64,000 bases of DNA from an uncultured Butyricicoccus sp. (GTDB taxonomy: Bacteria; Bacillota; Clostridia; Oscillospirales; Butyricicoccaceae): NCBI GenBank assembly GCA_944376065.1, contig CALWBL010000007.1, forward strand, positions 1 to 64,000, read 5' to 3'. The translations under genes and the position numbers were made by a program. A model generated the notes under the pieces. That model was not told the DNA's origin and did no database searches. It was given only the letters and a program-made list of their open reading frames with translations. Positions 25,453-37,231 of the stretch are shown here, piece after piece. The number at the start of each line of letters is the position of its first letter. Position 1 is the first letter of the stretch.

Positions 25453-25481
25453 ATTATATCAGCTAGTCCTCATATTGTCAA
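25453..25481 (-). promoter_or_regulatory. Consensus promoter of tRNA-Leu
   Basis: On the minus strand TTGACA (25476-25481) and TATAAT (25453-25458) are exactly 17 bp apart, a perfect sigma-A promoter about 8 bp before the tRNA. Confidence 0.9.
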
Positions 25482-25511
25482 CTAAAATATAAAAATTTAT
25501 GAAAAAATTAT

Positions 25512-25545
25512 GAAAAAAAGAAAGCCAGAAAACTGACTTTCTTTT
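25512..25545 (-). terminator. Terminator of the atp operon
   Basis: On the minus strand GAAAGTCAG pairs with CTGGCTTTC around TTTT, followed by seven T residues, just behind atpC. Confidence 0.85.
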
Positions 25546-25548
25546 TCA

Positions 25549-25947
25549 TTATTTCTTTGCGATACTTATACGGTTAATCGCCTTTTTGAGCTTGATACTT
25601 GCAATATCTTGCTCACGGTCGCTAAGCTGCTGCTGAAGTCTTGCCTTTGCACGTTCTTCAGCCTTTTCTGCACGACTTAAGTCAATCTCATCTGCCCATT
25701 CACATGTACGGGCTAAGATTACGGTCTGCTCATCAGATACGTCTACAAAACCGCCTGCAACTGCTGCTGTGCGGCTTTTGCCGTCCGCAATAATAGTCAG
25801 ACCACCTATTCCCAATGCTGCAAGATATTTTATATGGTTTGGCAAAATACCAATATCACCTTCAGTTGTACGAACAACAACGCGTTCAACATCGCCTTCA
25901 AAGAACACTCGGTCAATAGTTAATACTTTTAAATGAAAGGTAGACAT
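25549..25947 (-). CDS. atpC: ATP synthase epsilon subunit
   Basis: The epsilon subunit belongs to the central stalk and can inhibit ATP hydrolysis. The 132-residue protein has the N-terminal beta-barrel (STFHLKVLTIDRVFFEGDVERVVV, then TTEGDIGILPNHIKYLAAL) and a C-terminal helical hairpin (LSRAEKAEERAKARLQQQL). It is the last gene of the operon and starts 3 bases after the atpD stop codon. A terminator follows. Nothing unusual is visible. Confidence 0.96.
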   Translation of the reverse strand: MSTFHLKVLTIDRVFFEGDVERVVVRTTEGDIGILPNHIKYLAALGIGGLTIIADGKSRTAAVAGGFVDVSDEQTVILARTCEWADEIDLSRAEKAEERAKARLQQQLSDREQDIASIKLKKAINRISIAKK

Positions 25948-25950
25948 AAA

Positions 25951-27372
<1,422 letters not shown>

Positions 27373-27381
27373 TTAGAAAAC

Positions 27382-28239
27382 TTATGAACCCACCTGACCA
27401 GAGCCAGCGACAATTTCAGTGATTTCCTGAGTAATTGCAGCCTGTCTTGCTCGGTTATAAGACAGATTCAGGTTTTCAATCATTTCGCTTGCATTATCCG
27501 AAGCGGACTCCATTGCCATGCGTCTGGAGGACTGCTCGGAAGCATAGCTTTCTATAACTGCACCATAAAGCATGCTGTTTAAATATTCTGGAATAACAGC
27601 AGAAAATACTGCCTGTGGTGAAGGGTCATACTCTGTAAGACTTTTTGCCTCTTGTGAAGTTTCTTCCTCGAAAGAAAGCGGCAAAACTTTTTTACAGCGA
27701 GCCTCCTGTACCATAGGGGAAACAAACTCAGTGTATATAATATAAACTTCATCTATTTCACCTGATTCATAACGTGAAAGTATATCATTTATAATTGGGT
27801 GTGTATCCTGAATTTCCATTGTTTCCGCAACATTTGGATAATTTTTAATAACTTCCACATCTCTTTTAGCATAGTATTCCTGTGTTTTTCTGCCGATTGT
27901 AACAACACATGGATTTTTATCCTTCATTTCTGATGCGGCTAACTTTAGTACATTTGAGTTATAGCCACCTGCAAGACCTCTGTCACCTGCAATAACAACA
28001 AATAGACTCTTTTTAACCTCATGTGGCTTTGTATAAATAGAGTCACCAGGCTTTGTGTCTTTTGCAATTCGTAACATAGTTTGATAGATGGTATTAAAGT
28101 ATGGGCGTGATTTCACAACACGCTCACGGGCATGACGCAGCTTTGAAGATGCAACCAGTTCCATTGCTTTTGTAATCTGCATTGTTGACTGAACGCTCTT
28201 CATCCGGCGTTTAATGTCCTTCATATTGCCTGAAGCCAT
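27382..28239 (-). CDS. atpG: ATP synthase gamma subunit
   Basis: Gamma is the rotor shaft inside the alpha3beta3 hexamer. The 285-residue protein starts MASGNMKDIKRRMKSVQSTMQITKAMELVA and ends with NLSYNRARQAAITQEITEIVAGS, the two long helices of the coiled coil. The middle Rossmann-like domain (SLFVVIAGDRGLAGGYNSNVLK) is complete. It lies between atpA and atpD as usual. Confidence 0.97.
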   Translation of the reverse strand: MASGNMKDIKRRMKSVQSTMQITKAMELVASSKLRHARERVVKSRPYFNTIYQTMLRIAKDTKPGDSIYTKPHEVKKSLFVVIAGDRGLAGGYNSNVLKLAASEMKDKNPCVVTIGRKTQEYYAKRDVEVIKNYPNVAETMEIQDTHPIINDILSRYESGEIDEVYIIYTEFVSPMVQEARCKKVLPLSFEEETSQEAKSLTEYDPSPQAVFSAVIPEYLNSMLYGAVIESYASEQSSRRMAMESASDNASEMIENLNLSYNRARQAAITQEITEIVAGSGQVGS

Positions 28240-28276
28240 GTTTTAAATCCTCCCTTCTTCCGAAATTTATCAGAAA

Positions 28277-30338
<2,062 letters not shown>

Positions 30339-30341
30339 AAC

Positions 30342-30836
30342 TTACCCCACCTTATCAATGAAGTCTTCAATCATTCGTTTATGGTCATCTTCCTTGATGT
30401 CTTTTTCAACAACTTTAGATGCAATCATAACAGAAAGACTGGCAATTTCATCTTTAATTTCGTTAATAGCCTTCTTACGTTCCTGCTCAATAGACTGTTC
30501 AGCTCTTTTCTTCATATCCTGAACCTGGCGGTTAGCTTCTGCGAGGATTTCCTCAGAACGAACAGTTGCACGGCGAGTAGCAGACTGAGTGATTTCATTA
30601 GCTTTTTGTTTAGCATTGGCAATGGATTCTGTGTAATCCTTTTTCATTGCTTCTGCCTCATTACGGTCAGCCTCTGCTTCATCATACATTGCCTTAACTT
30701 CTTCAGCACGAGCTGCAAGAACTTTTCTTACTGGTTTAAATAGCAATATTTTGACTATTAAAAATGTTATCAGTGTATTAAATAGTGTTACAAACACTTC
30801 CCAACCACCAATATTTACAAATTCCTGAAATCCCAC
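30342..30836 (-). CDS. atpF: ATP synthase b subunit
   Basis: Subunit b forms the peripheral stalk. The 164-residue protein has one N-terminal membrane helix (VFVTLFNTLITFLIVKILLF) followed by a long charged coiled coil rich in Ala, Glu, Lys and Arg (VLAARAEEVKAMYDEAEADRN onward). The start codon is GTG, 7 bases behind AGGAGG. Position between atpE and atpH is standard. Confidence 0.94.
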   Translation of the reverse strand: MGFQEFVNIGGWEVFVTLFNTLITFLIVKILLFKPVRKVLAARAEEVKAMYDEAEADRNEAEAMKKDYTESIANAKQKANEITQSATRRATVRSEEILAEANRQVQDMKKRAEQSIEQERKKAINEIKDEIASLSVMIASKVVEKDIKEDDHKRMIEDFIDKVG

Positions 30837-30881
30837 TGGGTTCCCTCCTTCCTAAGTGGAGTCCTGCTTTGCAAAAGTTAA

Positions 30882-31193
<312 letters not shown>

Positions 31194-31203
31194 TCAAACG
31201 CAT

Positions 31204-31908
31204 TTATTCTTTTGCTGAACCGACATATGCCATGGTAAGCATACTAAAGATAAATGCCTGAATACATGCTGAAAACAAATCAAAATAAAGACCTGTCACA
31301 CCTGGAATACCAAGCTGGAACAGCGGAATAGGCAAATTAAGTGCAGATGAAAGTGCAGACAAAGCACTAAGCATCAGCGTAGAAATAACAAGACCGCCTG
31401 CGATGTTACCGAAATGACGGAAGCTCATCGAAACCGGAGTTGAGACTTCGCTTAAAATATTAAGCGGTGTCATAATCCAAATAGGCTCTGTAAATCCCTT
31501 CAGGAAACCAACAAATCCGTTTGTTTTGATTTTATTATAGATAATCATACCAGACACAATAAGTGCCCAACCAAGGGTTGTGTTAAGATCGCCTGTCACA
31601 GAACGAAGTGTGAACATGGATGCAAGCGAGCCAAATACAGATGAAAACATAAGTGTTACAATAAAAGGTGAATATTGACGGCAGTTTTTACCCATATTCT
31701 GGTCTACAAGACCATCAACTATCATCACTATTTTTTCTGCAACAGCTTGTTTTGCCTTAGGTATCTTTTCCATCTTACTTGTCAAAAACAGACACAACAA
31801 CAGGATGAAAACCATTACAATCCAATAGTTTACCATGGTTTCAGTTATTGGTAGTGCCTTATTTCCAAAGAGATAGGTATAGACCTTAGGGCCATTTACT
31901 TCTACCAT
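31204..31908 (-). CDS. atpB: ATP synthase a subunit
   Basis: Subunit a forms the ion half-channels next to the c ring. The 234-residue protein has about five to six membrane helices. The essential arginine lies in PVSMSFRHFGNIAGG, and the last helices contain FDLFSACIQAFIFSMLTMAYVGSA. The protein is short at the N-terminus, as in many Clostridia. It lies upstream of atpE. Confidence 0.95.
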   Translation of the reverse strand: MVEVNGPKVYTYLFGNKALPITETMVNYWIVMVFILLLCLFLTSKMEKIPKAKQAVAEKIVMIVDGLVDQNMGKNCRQYSPFIVTLMFSSVFGSLASMFTLRSVTGDLNTTLGWALIVSGMIIYNKIKTNGFVGFLKGFTEPIWIMTPLNILSEVSTPVSMSFRHFGNIAGGLVISTLMLSALSALSSALNLPIPLFQLGIPGVTGLYFDLFSACIQAFIFSMLTMAYVGSAKE

Positions 31909-31912
31909 AGGT

Positions 31913-32302
31913 TCAACCTCCTTTCCTCTTATTAATTATGCCCGATGCGATTAGAATAATCTTCGGAAAGAAAAGCGGAATAGCTACAGCCACAGGATTG
32001 AGCGGCGTTAGTTTAATAACACCCACCAAAACCGCACCTGTAAGCAAATACCGCATCAGGTATCGACTTATTTGAATACGGCTTGCCCGTTTTTCATCTC
32101 CGACCAGTGCCGCTTGAGCCGCACTGACCGCCATATTATAGAATAGAAACAGCGAATATGCCGTTCCAACTACGATGCTTAATAAAACTATAATCTGATA
32201 GTAACCAAACAGACTAAAGCCTGCATACAAAACAAGAGCAAGTGGAACAAATCGACGAAACATACGCTTTGTTTCCTGATTTACAACTTCAAAAGCGTCC
32301 AT
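31913..32302 (-). CDS. atpI: ATP synthase subunit I family protein
   Basis: AtpI-type proteins are small membrane proteins encoded at the start of atp operons that help c-ring assembly or magnesium/calcium handling. The 129-residue product has four hydrophobic segments (FVPLALVLYAGFSLFGYYQ, IIVLLSIVVGTAYSLFLFY, LTGAVLVGVIKL, NPVAVAIPLFFPKIILIA). The ATG at 32302 follows GAGGAGG. Its start lies inside the 3' end of the preceding small gene, a 14-base overlap. Identification rests on position, length and topology. Confidence 0.75.
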   Translation of the reverse strand: MDAFEVVNQETKRMFRRFVPLALVLYAGFSLFGYYQIIVLLSIVVGTAYSLFLFYNMAVSAAQAALVGDEKRASRIQISRYLMRYLLTGAVLVGVIKLTPLNPVAVAIPLFFPKIILIASGIINKRKGG

Positions 32303-32543
32303 TATGCCCCTCCTCATCGCTGTTTTTATCGGCTTGGCTTTGCACAAACCTAAAAAACTTCATTACATTAACACCGGCAGACAAAAGTCCAACGATAATT
32401 GAAACAATCATCACCCAGCCACCTAATGAAAAATGCTCTTTAAGATAATACGCCCCAAGAACACAAATTACTATTGGGGTGACTATAGATGCACTGAGAG
32501 CTGACACCCAAACGAGATACTTTAATGCAGATAACTTTTCCAC
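32289..32543 (-). CDS. AtpZ/AtpI-like small membrane protein
   Basis: This 84-residue protein has two membrane helices (ASIVTPIVICVLGAYYL and WVMIVSIIVGLLSAGVNVM) and a charged C-terminus. It resembles the F0F1-ATPase gene 1 (AtpZ) family, whose members act with AtpI as a magnesium or calcium transporter subunit or assembly factor. The start is GTG, 4 bases after GGAGGTGA. It is the first gene of the atp operon. Confidence 0.7.
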   Translation of the reverse strand: MEKLSALKYLVWVSALSASIVTPIVICVLGAYYLKEHFSLGGWVMIVSIIVGLLSAGVNVMKFFRFVQSQADKNSDEEGHNGRF

Positions 32544-32581
32544 ATTATCACCTCCCAGTCAGTGCCAAACATCATACATCT

Positions 32582-32587
32582 ATTATA
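32582..32587 (-). promoter_or_regulatory. -10 element of the atp operon
   Basis: On the minus strand TATAAT stands about 40 bp before the first gene. A TTTGCA 16 bp upstream is the best -35 candidate. The leader is short. Confidence 0.5.
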
Positions 32588-32690
32588 CATAATTTTTTCA
32601 TCTTGCAAAACAGCTTTATTAACAAAATAAAAAAGTTTTTTCATACCTACTCAAGCAATTTTTTACAAAAATTTAATATTTGGAAATCAA

Positions 32691-32735
32691 ACAAAACACC
32701 AGATGCAGCTAATTTGCCACACCTGGTGTTTTTTG
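32691..32735 (-). terminator. Terminator of the P-loop protein gene
   Basis: AACACCAG (32695-32702) pairs with CTGGTGTT (32723-32730), with T or A runs outside. It lies between the stop of the P-loop gene and the atp promoter and works for the minus strand. Confidence 0.75.
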
Positions 32736-32758
32736 ACATTAGATAATTCTTTCTAATA

Positions 32759-33169
32759 TCAGATGTACTTTTTCATAGCCTCAGTAATTGCAGTCTCAGA
32801 CTCACTGAGCGCAACTGTGAAGTCAACACTATGCTTTGCAGAGAAAGCGTCAAGCTCTTTTAAGAAAGTCTCTGCAACAGCTGGGTCTTTGCTATCTAGC
32901 AGCTTATAAAGGCTGTCGATATATACCTTACTAATATCGTAGTTACCAGCATGAACGCCAGAAACAAAACCGAGCAGACCCTTATAGCCTTCAACCATGT
33001 AGTCGCTTACATTTACAAGGCGAGCACCATGGGAAATATCGAACTTGAGCTTATCGCCCTTTGCTATGCAAACAACGCTGCCTTTTTCTTCTTGAACAGC
33101 AGTGTTTACCAGCTCGATGATTGTCTTTGTTTTACCGGTACCAGTACCGCCAACGATGAGTTTAACCAT
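32759..33169 (-). CDS. Small P-loop NTPase-like protein of unknown function
   Basis: This 136-residue protein starts MVKLIVGGTGTGKTKTIIELV, a clear Walker A motif, and continues with SVVCIAKGDKLKFDISHGARLVNVS. Similar proteins in Clostridia are often labelled twitching-motility or PilT-like, but this is much too short for PilT and lacks its other motifs. No pilus genes are near. The function is unknown; ATP or GTP binding is likely. It has its own promoter and terminator, so it is a single-gene unit between the atp operon and the DD-carboxypeptidase gene. Confidence 0.7.
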   Translation of the reverse strand: MVKLIVGGTGTGKTKTIIELVNTAVQEEKGSVVCIAKGDKLKFDISHGARLVNVSDYMVEGYKGLLGFVSGVHAGNYDISKVYIDSLYKLLDSKDPAVAETFLKELDAFSAKHSVDFTVALSESETAITEAMKKYI

Positions 33170-33201
33170 TATAATTCCTCCTAACCTTTGAGGTTGTCTT
33201 T

Positions 33202-33230
33202 ATATTACCATATAACAAACAAAAATTCAA
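33202..33230 (-). promoter_or_regulatory. Promoter of the P-loop protein gene
   Basis: On the minus strand TTGAAT (33225-33230) and TAATAT (33202-33207) are 17 bp apart. A small hairpin, AACCT/AGGTT (33183-33195), follows just before the ribosome-binding site. Confidence 0.5.
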
Positions 33231-33301
33231 TCATATTTATCACAATTTTTATGAATCTTTTTCCGTTTCCATATTTATGCATCAAATTATGTTTCACTAT
33301 T

Positions 33302-34441
33302 CTAATTATTTTTCATAAGCGCAAATCGCATAAATTCTATATATATATCTGAAAAACTTAGTTTTTCTACATTTTCCGCTGCTTCAAGCTCTATCTGCAT
33401 AAGTGTTCGTGTACCATCTCTTACTGTTGCTGTGCCAATAAGCTGACCTTCTTTAACTGGTGCATTTAAAAGCTCCTGTCTCTCTATTTCAATAGTTATA
33501 TTACCATTTGACTCTTTTGGAATTATAACAGGCTGCGTTTGTTTTGCCTTTATGTTTACACTTTGTTTTTTCCCTAACTCAACCGATATTGGTTTTATTG
33601 CCTCGGTTAAATCTGGTGTATACGCAGTATAATTTGTGAAACCATAATCAAGCAGTGTTTTAACTGCATTTGTTCTGTCATCTTTTGTTTCAGCACCCAT
33701 AACAGTAGCAATAAATGTCATATCATCTCTTGTTGCAGCAGCAGAAATGCAATAACCTGCCTCGGATATATATCCGGTTTTTAAACCAATCATACCATCG
33801 TATGTTTTTAACATTTTATTAGTATTTGCAAGAGAAAATTCCCCATTTCTAACAGTGTCCATCCATGTGCTTGTGTATGTTATTATCTGTGGGTGTTTTA
33901 ACAGCTCTGCCGATATTATTGCAAGGTCTCTTGCAGATGTGAGCGTTTTTTGCGAGTCTGCATCAAGACCGTTTGCATTTACAAATGTTGTAGATTTACA
34001 GCCTAACTCTTTTGCCCTTTCATTCATCCTCTCAACAAAAGCCTCCTCAGTACCAGCTAAATGCTCTGCAACTGCAACCGCACAATCATTTGCAGAACCT
34101 ATGGCGATAGCTTTCAACATTTCGTCAAGCGTTAACTGTTCACCCTGTTTTAACCAAATTTGAGTTCCGCCCATTGACTCAGCATGTGCTGAACCTGTAA
34201 TCATTGTATCAAGTGAGACCTCTCCGCGCTCAAGTGCCTCCATAGCAAGCAGCATAGTCATTATTTTAGTTACTGAAGCAGGCTGAAGTGGCTCAGATGC
34301 GTTCATTTCATAGAGCATTTGCCCATTGCTATCATAGAGTGCAGCTGATTTAGCTTTTATTTCGCCCATTTGTGGGAGTGCATATGCTGTTGAGCCGCAA
34401 AACAAAGCTAAAGCCATTATAAGGCAAAGCTGTTTTTTCAT
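33302..34441 (-). CDS. D-alanyl-D-alanine carboxypeptidase (DacF-like)
   Basis: This low-molecular-weight penicillin-binding protein trims the terminal D-Ala from peptidoglycan stem peptides outside the membrane. The 379-residue protein has a signal peptide (MKKQLCLIMALALFCGSTAYA), the serine motif ASVTKIM, the second motif GSANDCAVAVAE and the third motif LKTGYISEAGYC. A C-terminal beta domain follows from about residue 265 (PB5P_C type), ending in an amphipathic anchor-like segment, FSDIYIEFMRFALMKNN. The ATG at 34441 is preferred because it begins a proper signal peptide and has AGGGGTGG upstream. Confidence 0.93.
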   Translation of the reverse strand: MKKQLCLIMALALFCGSTAYALPQMGEIKAKSAALYDSNGQMLYEMNASEPLQPASVTKIMTMLLAMEALERGEVSLDTMITGSAHAESMGGTQIWLKQGEQLTLDEMLKAIAIGSANDCAVAVAEHLAGTEEAFVERMNERAKELGCKSTTFVNANGLDADSQKTLTSARDLAIISAELLKHPQIITYTSTWMDTVRNGEFSLANTNKMLKTYDGMIGLKTGYISEAGYCISAAATRDDMTFIATVMGAETKDDRTNAVKTLLDYGFTNYTAYTPDLTEAIKPISVELGKKQSVNIKAKQTQPVIIPKESNGNITIEIERQELLNAPVKEGQLIGTATVRDGTRTLMQIELEAAENVEKLSFSDIYIEFMRFALMKNN

Positions 34442-34542
34442 AACAATTTCCACCCCTTTTACTTTCATGCTATAATTTTATGCCTTAAAGAGTGTACATA
34501 TAACTAACCACCTAAATTTTACTTCTTTTTCTTGATGTGGTA

Positions 34543-34551
34543 TGTTATAAT
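34543..34551 (+). promoter_or_regulatory. Extended -10 promoter of the acidic protein gene
   Basis: TGTTATAAT (34543-34551) is a consensus extended -10 element about 20 bp before the ribosome-binding site AAGGA. No clear -35 is seen, as is common with extended -10 promoters. Confidence 0.5.
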
Positions 34552-34587
34552 AATCTTACTAAAATATATAGCAAAGGATACATAATA

Positions 34588-34920
34588 ATGAACGAAAATA
34601 ACCAAGTAAATGAAATGATTGAATCTGAAATCACTGAAAATGAAACAACTCAAAATGTTGAAAATACCGAGGCTTTGGAAGCTGCTGAAAACACCGAAAG
34701 TCCTGTTTCTATGGAAGATGCCATCTTGGAAGAAGAAAATCCAATGGCAGCAAAGCGCAGAAAATGGTCTGCTTTTGTAGAAGGTCCTGCTGCTGACTTT
34801 TTTACAGGCTATAAACTTGAAAAAATGATGATTGATGATGGCAGTGGCAACAAGGCAAAATTCAGCCGAACAAAAGACGAGGGCATCAAAGTAGAATATA
34901 CTTCTGCTGTCCTGCTCTAA
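34588..34920 (+). CDS. Acidic protein of unknown function
   Basis: The function is not known. The 110-residue product is strongly acidic in its first 60 residues (ESEITENETTQNVENTEALEA), probably disordered. It then has a short conserved-looking block (AKRRKWSAFVEGPAADFFTGYKLEKMMID) and a beta-rich end (KVEYTSAVLL). No membrane segment or signal peptide is present. ATG 34588 follows AAGGA; the ATG-like upstream frame has no ribosome-binding site. It has its own promoter and terminator and stands alone between two minus-strand envelope genes. Confidence 0.65.
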   Translation: MNENNQVNEMIESEITENETTQNVENTEALEAAENTESPVSMEDAILEEENPMAAKRRKWSAFVEGPAADFFTGYKLEKMMIDDGSGNKAKFSRTKDEGIKVEYTSAVLL

Positions 34921-34925
34921 AAATT

Positions 34926-34960
34926 ACAAAAAGCGTGATGCATTGCATCACGCTTTTTAT
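34926..34960 (+). terminator. Bidirectional terminator
   Basis: AAAAAGCGTGATGCA (34928-34942) and TGCATCACGCTTTTT (34944-34958) form a long stem between the acidic protein gene and the converging SLH gene. Confidence 0.85.
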
Positions 34961-34962
34961 TT

Positions 34963-37218
34963 TTATGATACGATAATCATACGGATTTTACCGCCTTGGT
35001 CTGCTGTACGCTCTGCGTATAGTTCAAAATTTGTATAATCAGCTTTTGCTTGGTTTAGTGTTATAAATTTACGCAAACTTCTTACGTAAATCTGAACTTC
35101 GTCAGAGATTTTATAATAACCGTTATTTGTGCGAACCCCTTCTGAGCCATCAAAATCGGTTAATTTAACATTTGCAATATTTTTCAGCACTATACTGTCC
35201 AAATATTGCTTTTCAAAACTATTCTCTGCACTTTTCGGGAAACCAATAGGCTGACCATTTGCTCCACTAGGACGATAATAAACTTTATATGTTAGCCTTG
35301 ATTCTGCACCCGCTGTATAATCATAGTATCTAAGAAAAGCAGAAATTTCTGGTTCGCCCTCTGTTTCTTCTGTACCCTCTGTAAAAACATCGCCTAATCC
35401 ATAATTCCATGCATCGCCAGTTACATCACCAATTATAATTCCTGTTATTACTCCTGAGCTATCTATAACCACATTTTTTATATCACTTGATTTAATCTCA
35501 TCAAATGGCAAATCCTTAATATCAGTTTGATACAGAGGAGAATAATCCGATATTTTCTCCCAAACTGTTACATTTGGAGAAACCTGTCTGCCGCCTAACT
35601 GACCTGATTTAATATTCCAGTTGCCAGATGGTTTGCTAGAGTTTGTATTCCACTCTGATATATATGTTCTACCATTTTCATTTTGGGTGATAGAAACCAT
35701 TCTACCTACATATTGCTTGCTATTATCACTTATATCAACCTTTACAGTAATACCATTTAAAAGGCGTATTTGAGCTTTTCCGTCATTAACTGACTGGAAC
35801 ATACCAATCATACTTGTGCTTACTGTGGAGCTTGGATATGCTGCTGCGACTGAACCATAGCTGTCAAGCAAAAGTGTTATCTTACTGGACTGAGCAAGCG
35901 AACTAAAATAAGATGCTGCATTTTGTGAAATGTTGAACTCTTTTCCAAGCACTGTTATCTTAGATGGATTTTGATAAGACGGCGCTGCATTTTCATATAT
36001 ACCAGTCAATTTATCATCTGACACTTTTGCTGTCTTTGTGTCCATTTCAAGAATAACAACATCATACTGCTTGAGCTTGTCACGGCTAATTTCATAACCA
36101 TTTTTGATAATTTTATAGCCTTCTGGTATAGGTCTTTCGGACTTTGTTCCATAAACAAAACTTGTATTGGAGCTTTGTCTTGCGCTTGTGCGAATAAGTG
36201 TGAGGCTTCCAGAAGAATCATAATGCAAGGTAATTTCATCATCCGGCAAAAGATTAAACCAGTTCTCTCCAAACTTACCAACAGAACCATTTAGATATAC
36301 CATTGTATCATTAGATGGTTTTATTGTTTTGCCTTCTTTTGTTTCTATTTTATTAGCTTGAACACTTGTAACATTATATGTTTCTGTTCTAGCTGTGTTA
36401 TCTGGTACAATTGTAATGACTGAACCTGAGTTTTGCTTGCTGTAGTACAATGTACCACGCATACCAATCATGCTTTCATCAATTGTTCCTTCTGTGTTTT
36501 TAGTAATAATCTCACCATTAACATAGAATTTAGCCTGATTTTCTTTAAGCTCAGAATCTGTTTTACTTGTTGCCATTAAAATCGCACCATCACTATCAGA
36601 TGATGACGTTAGAGAATCTATAATTTTTCCGTCCTTACCCTGAGCCATAATCGCATTAAACAGCATATATGCTGCATCCTCTCGGCTCATTATTGTGCTT
36701 GATGCAAATGATTTGTTATCTGGCTTTAAACCTAATGATTCTGCTCTTGATACATAATCATTAGGCCACATTGGACCAATTTCATCTACCGTATAACCAA
36801 GGGCTAATAAAAGCATTGTACATGCCTCGCCATAATTTATTGTATTGTTTGGCTTAAAAGTTCCATCTGCATAACCTTTTATTATATTCTTTTTTTGTAA
36901 ATCTGGGTGACGAACTGCTGCATTTATATATCCTGCTGCCCAGTGTGTACTTGGTACATCTGGAAAAATAGTATAATTTCTATATGCACTCACATCTGTT
37001 ATACCAAGCATTGTTACAAGCAGCTTAGAAAACTCTGCACGGGTTAAATTTCGTGATGGTGCGAACGTAGTGCTGCTATCACCTTGCATTATTTTTAATG
37101 ATTTTAGTATATTAGCTGTTTGTAAAAGCTCTTGAGATGAAATATCTGTAAACGCGGCATTCGCATAGCTAGATAGTATGGTAGCTGCAAGAATACCGCT
37201 GAATATTTGTTTTTTCAC
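34963..37218 (-). CDS. S-layer homology (SLH) domain surface protein
   Basis: This is a secreted cell-surface protein of 751 residues. A signal peptide (KKQIFSGILAATILSSYANA) leads into three SLH repeats in the first 230 residues: FTDISSQELLQTANILKSL..LTRAEFSKLLV, FPDVPSTHWAAGYINAAV..INYGEACTMLL, and a weaker third ending IMSREDAAYMLFNAI. SLH domains bind pyruvylated wall polysaccharide. The remaining 500 residues are beta-rich with several similar blocks and no known catalytic motif. The GTG at 37218 follows AAGGAGAGG. The gene is the last of a four-gene unit with an ABC exporter (13 bases behind the permease). Confidence 0.88.
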   Translation of the reverse strand: MKKQIFSGILAATILSSYANAAFTDISSQELLQTANILKSLKIMQGDSSTTFAPSRNLTRAEFSKLLVTMLGITDVSAYRNYTIFPDVPSTHWAAGYINAAVRHPDLQKKNIIKGYADGTFKPNNTINYGEACTMLLLALGYTVDEIGPMWPNDYVSRAESLGLKPDNKSFASSTIMSREDAAYMLFNAIMAQGKDGKIIDSLTSSSDSDGAILMATSKTDSELKENQAKFYVNGEIITKNTEGTIDESMIGMRGTLYYSKQNSGSVITIVPDNTARTETYNVTSVQANKIETKEGKTIKPSNDTMVYLNGSVGKFGENWFNLLPDDEITLHYDSSGSLTLIRTSARQSSNTSFVYGTKSERPIPEGYKIIKNGYEISRDKLKQYDVVILEMDTKTAKVSDDKLTGIYENAAPSYQNPSKITVLGKEFNISQNAASYFSSLAQSSKITLLLDSYGSVAAAYPSSTVSTSMIGMFQSVNDGKAQIRLLNGITVKVDISDNSKQYVGRMVSITQNENGRTYISEWNTNSSKPSGNWNIKSGQLGGRQVSPNVTVWEKISDYSPLYQTDIKDLPFDEIKSSDIKNVVIDSSGVITGIIIGDVTGDAWNYGLGDVFTEGTEETEGEPEISAFLRYYDYTAGAESRLTYKVYYRPSGANGQPIGFPKSAENSFEKQYLDSIVLKNIANVKLTDFDGSEGVRTNNGYYKISDEVQIYVRSLRKFITLNQAKADYTNFELYAERTADQGGKIRMIIVS

Positions 37219-37231
37219 AGTAACCTCTCCT

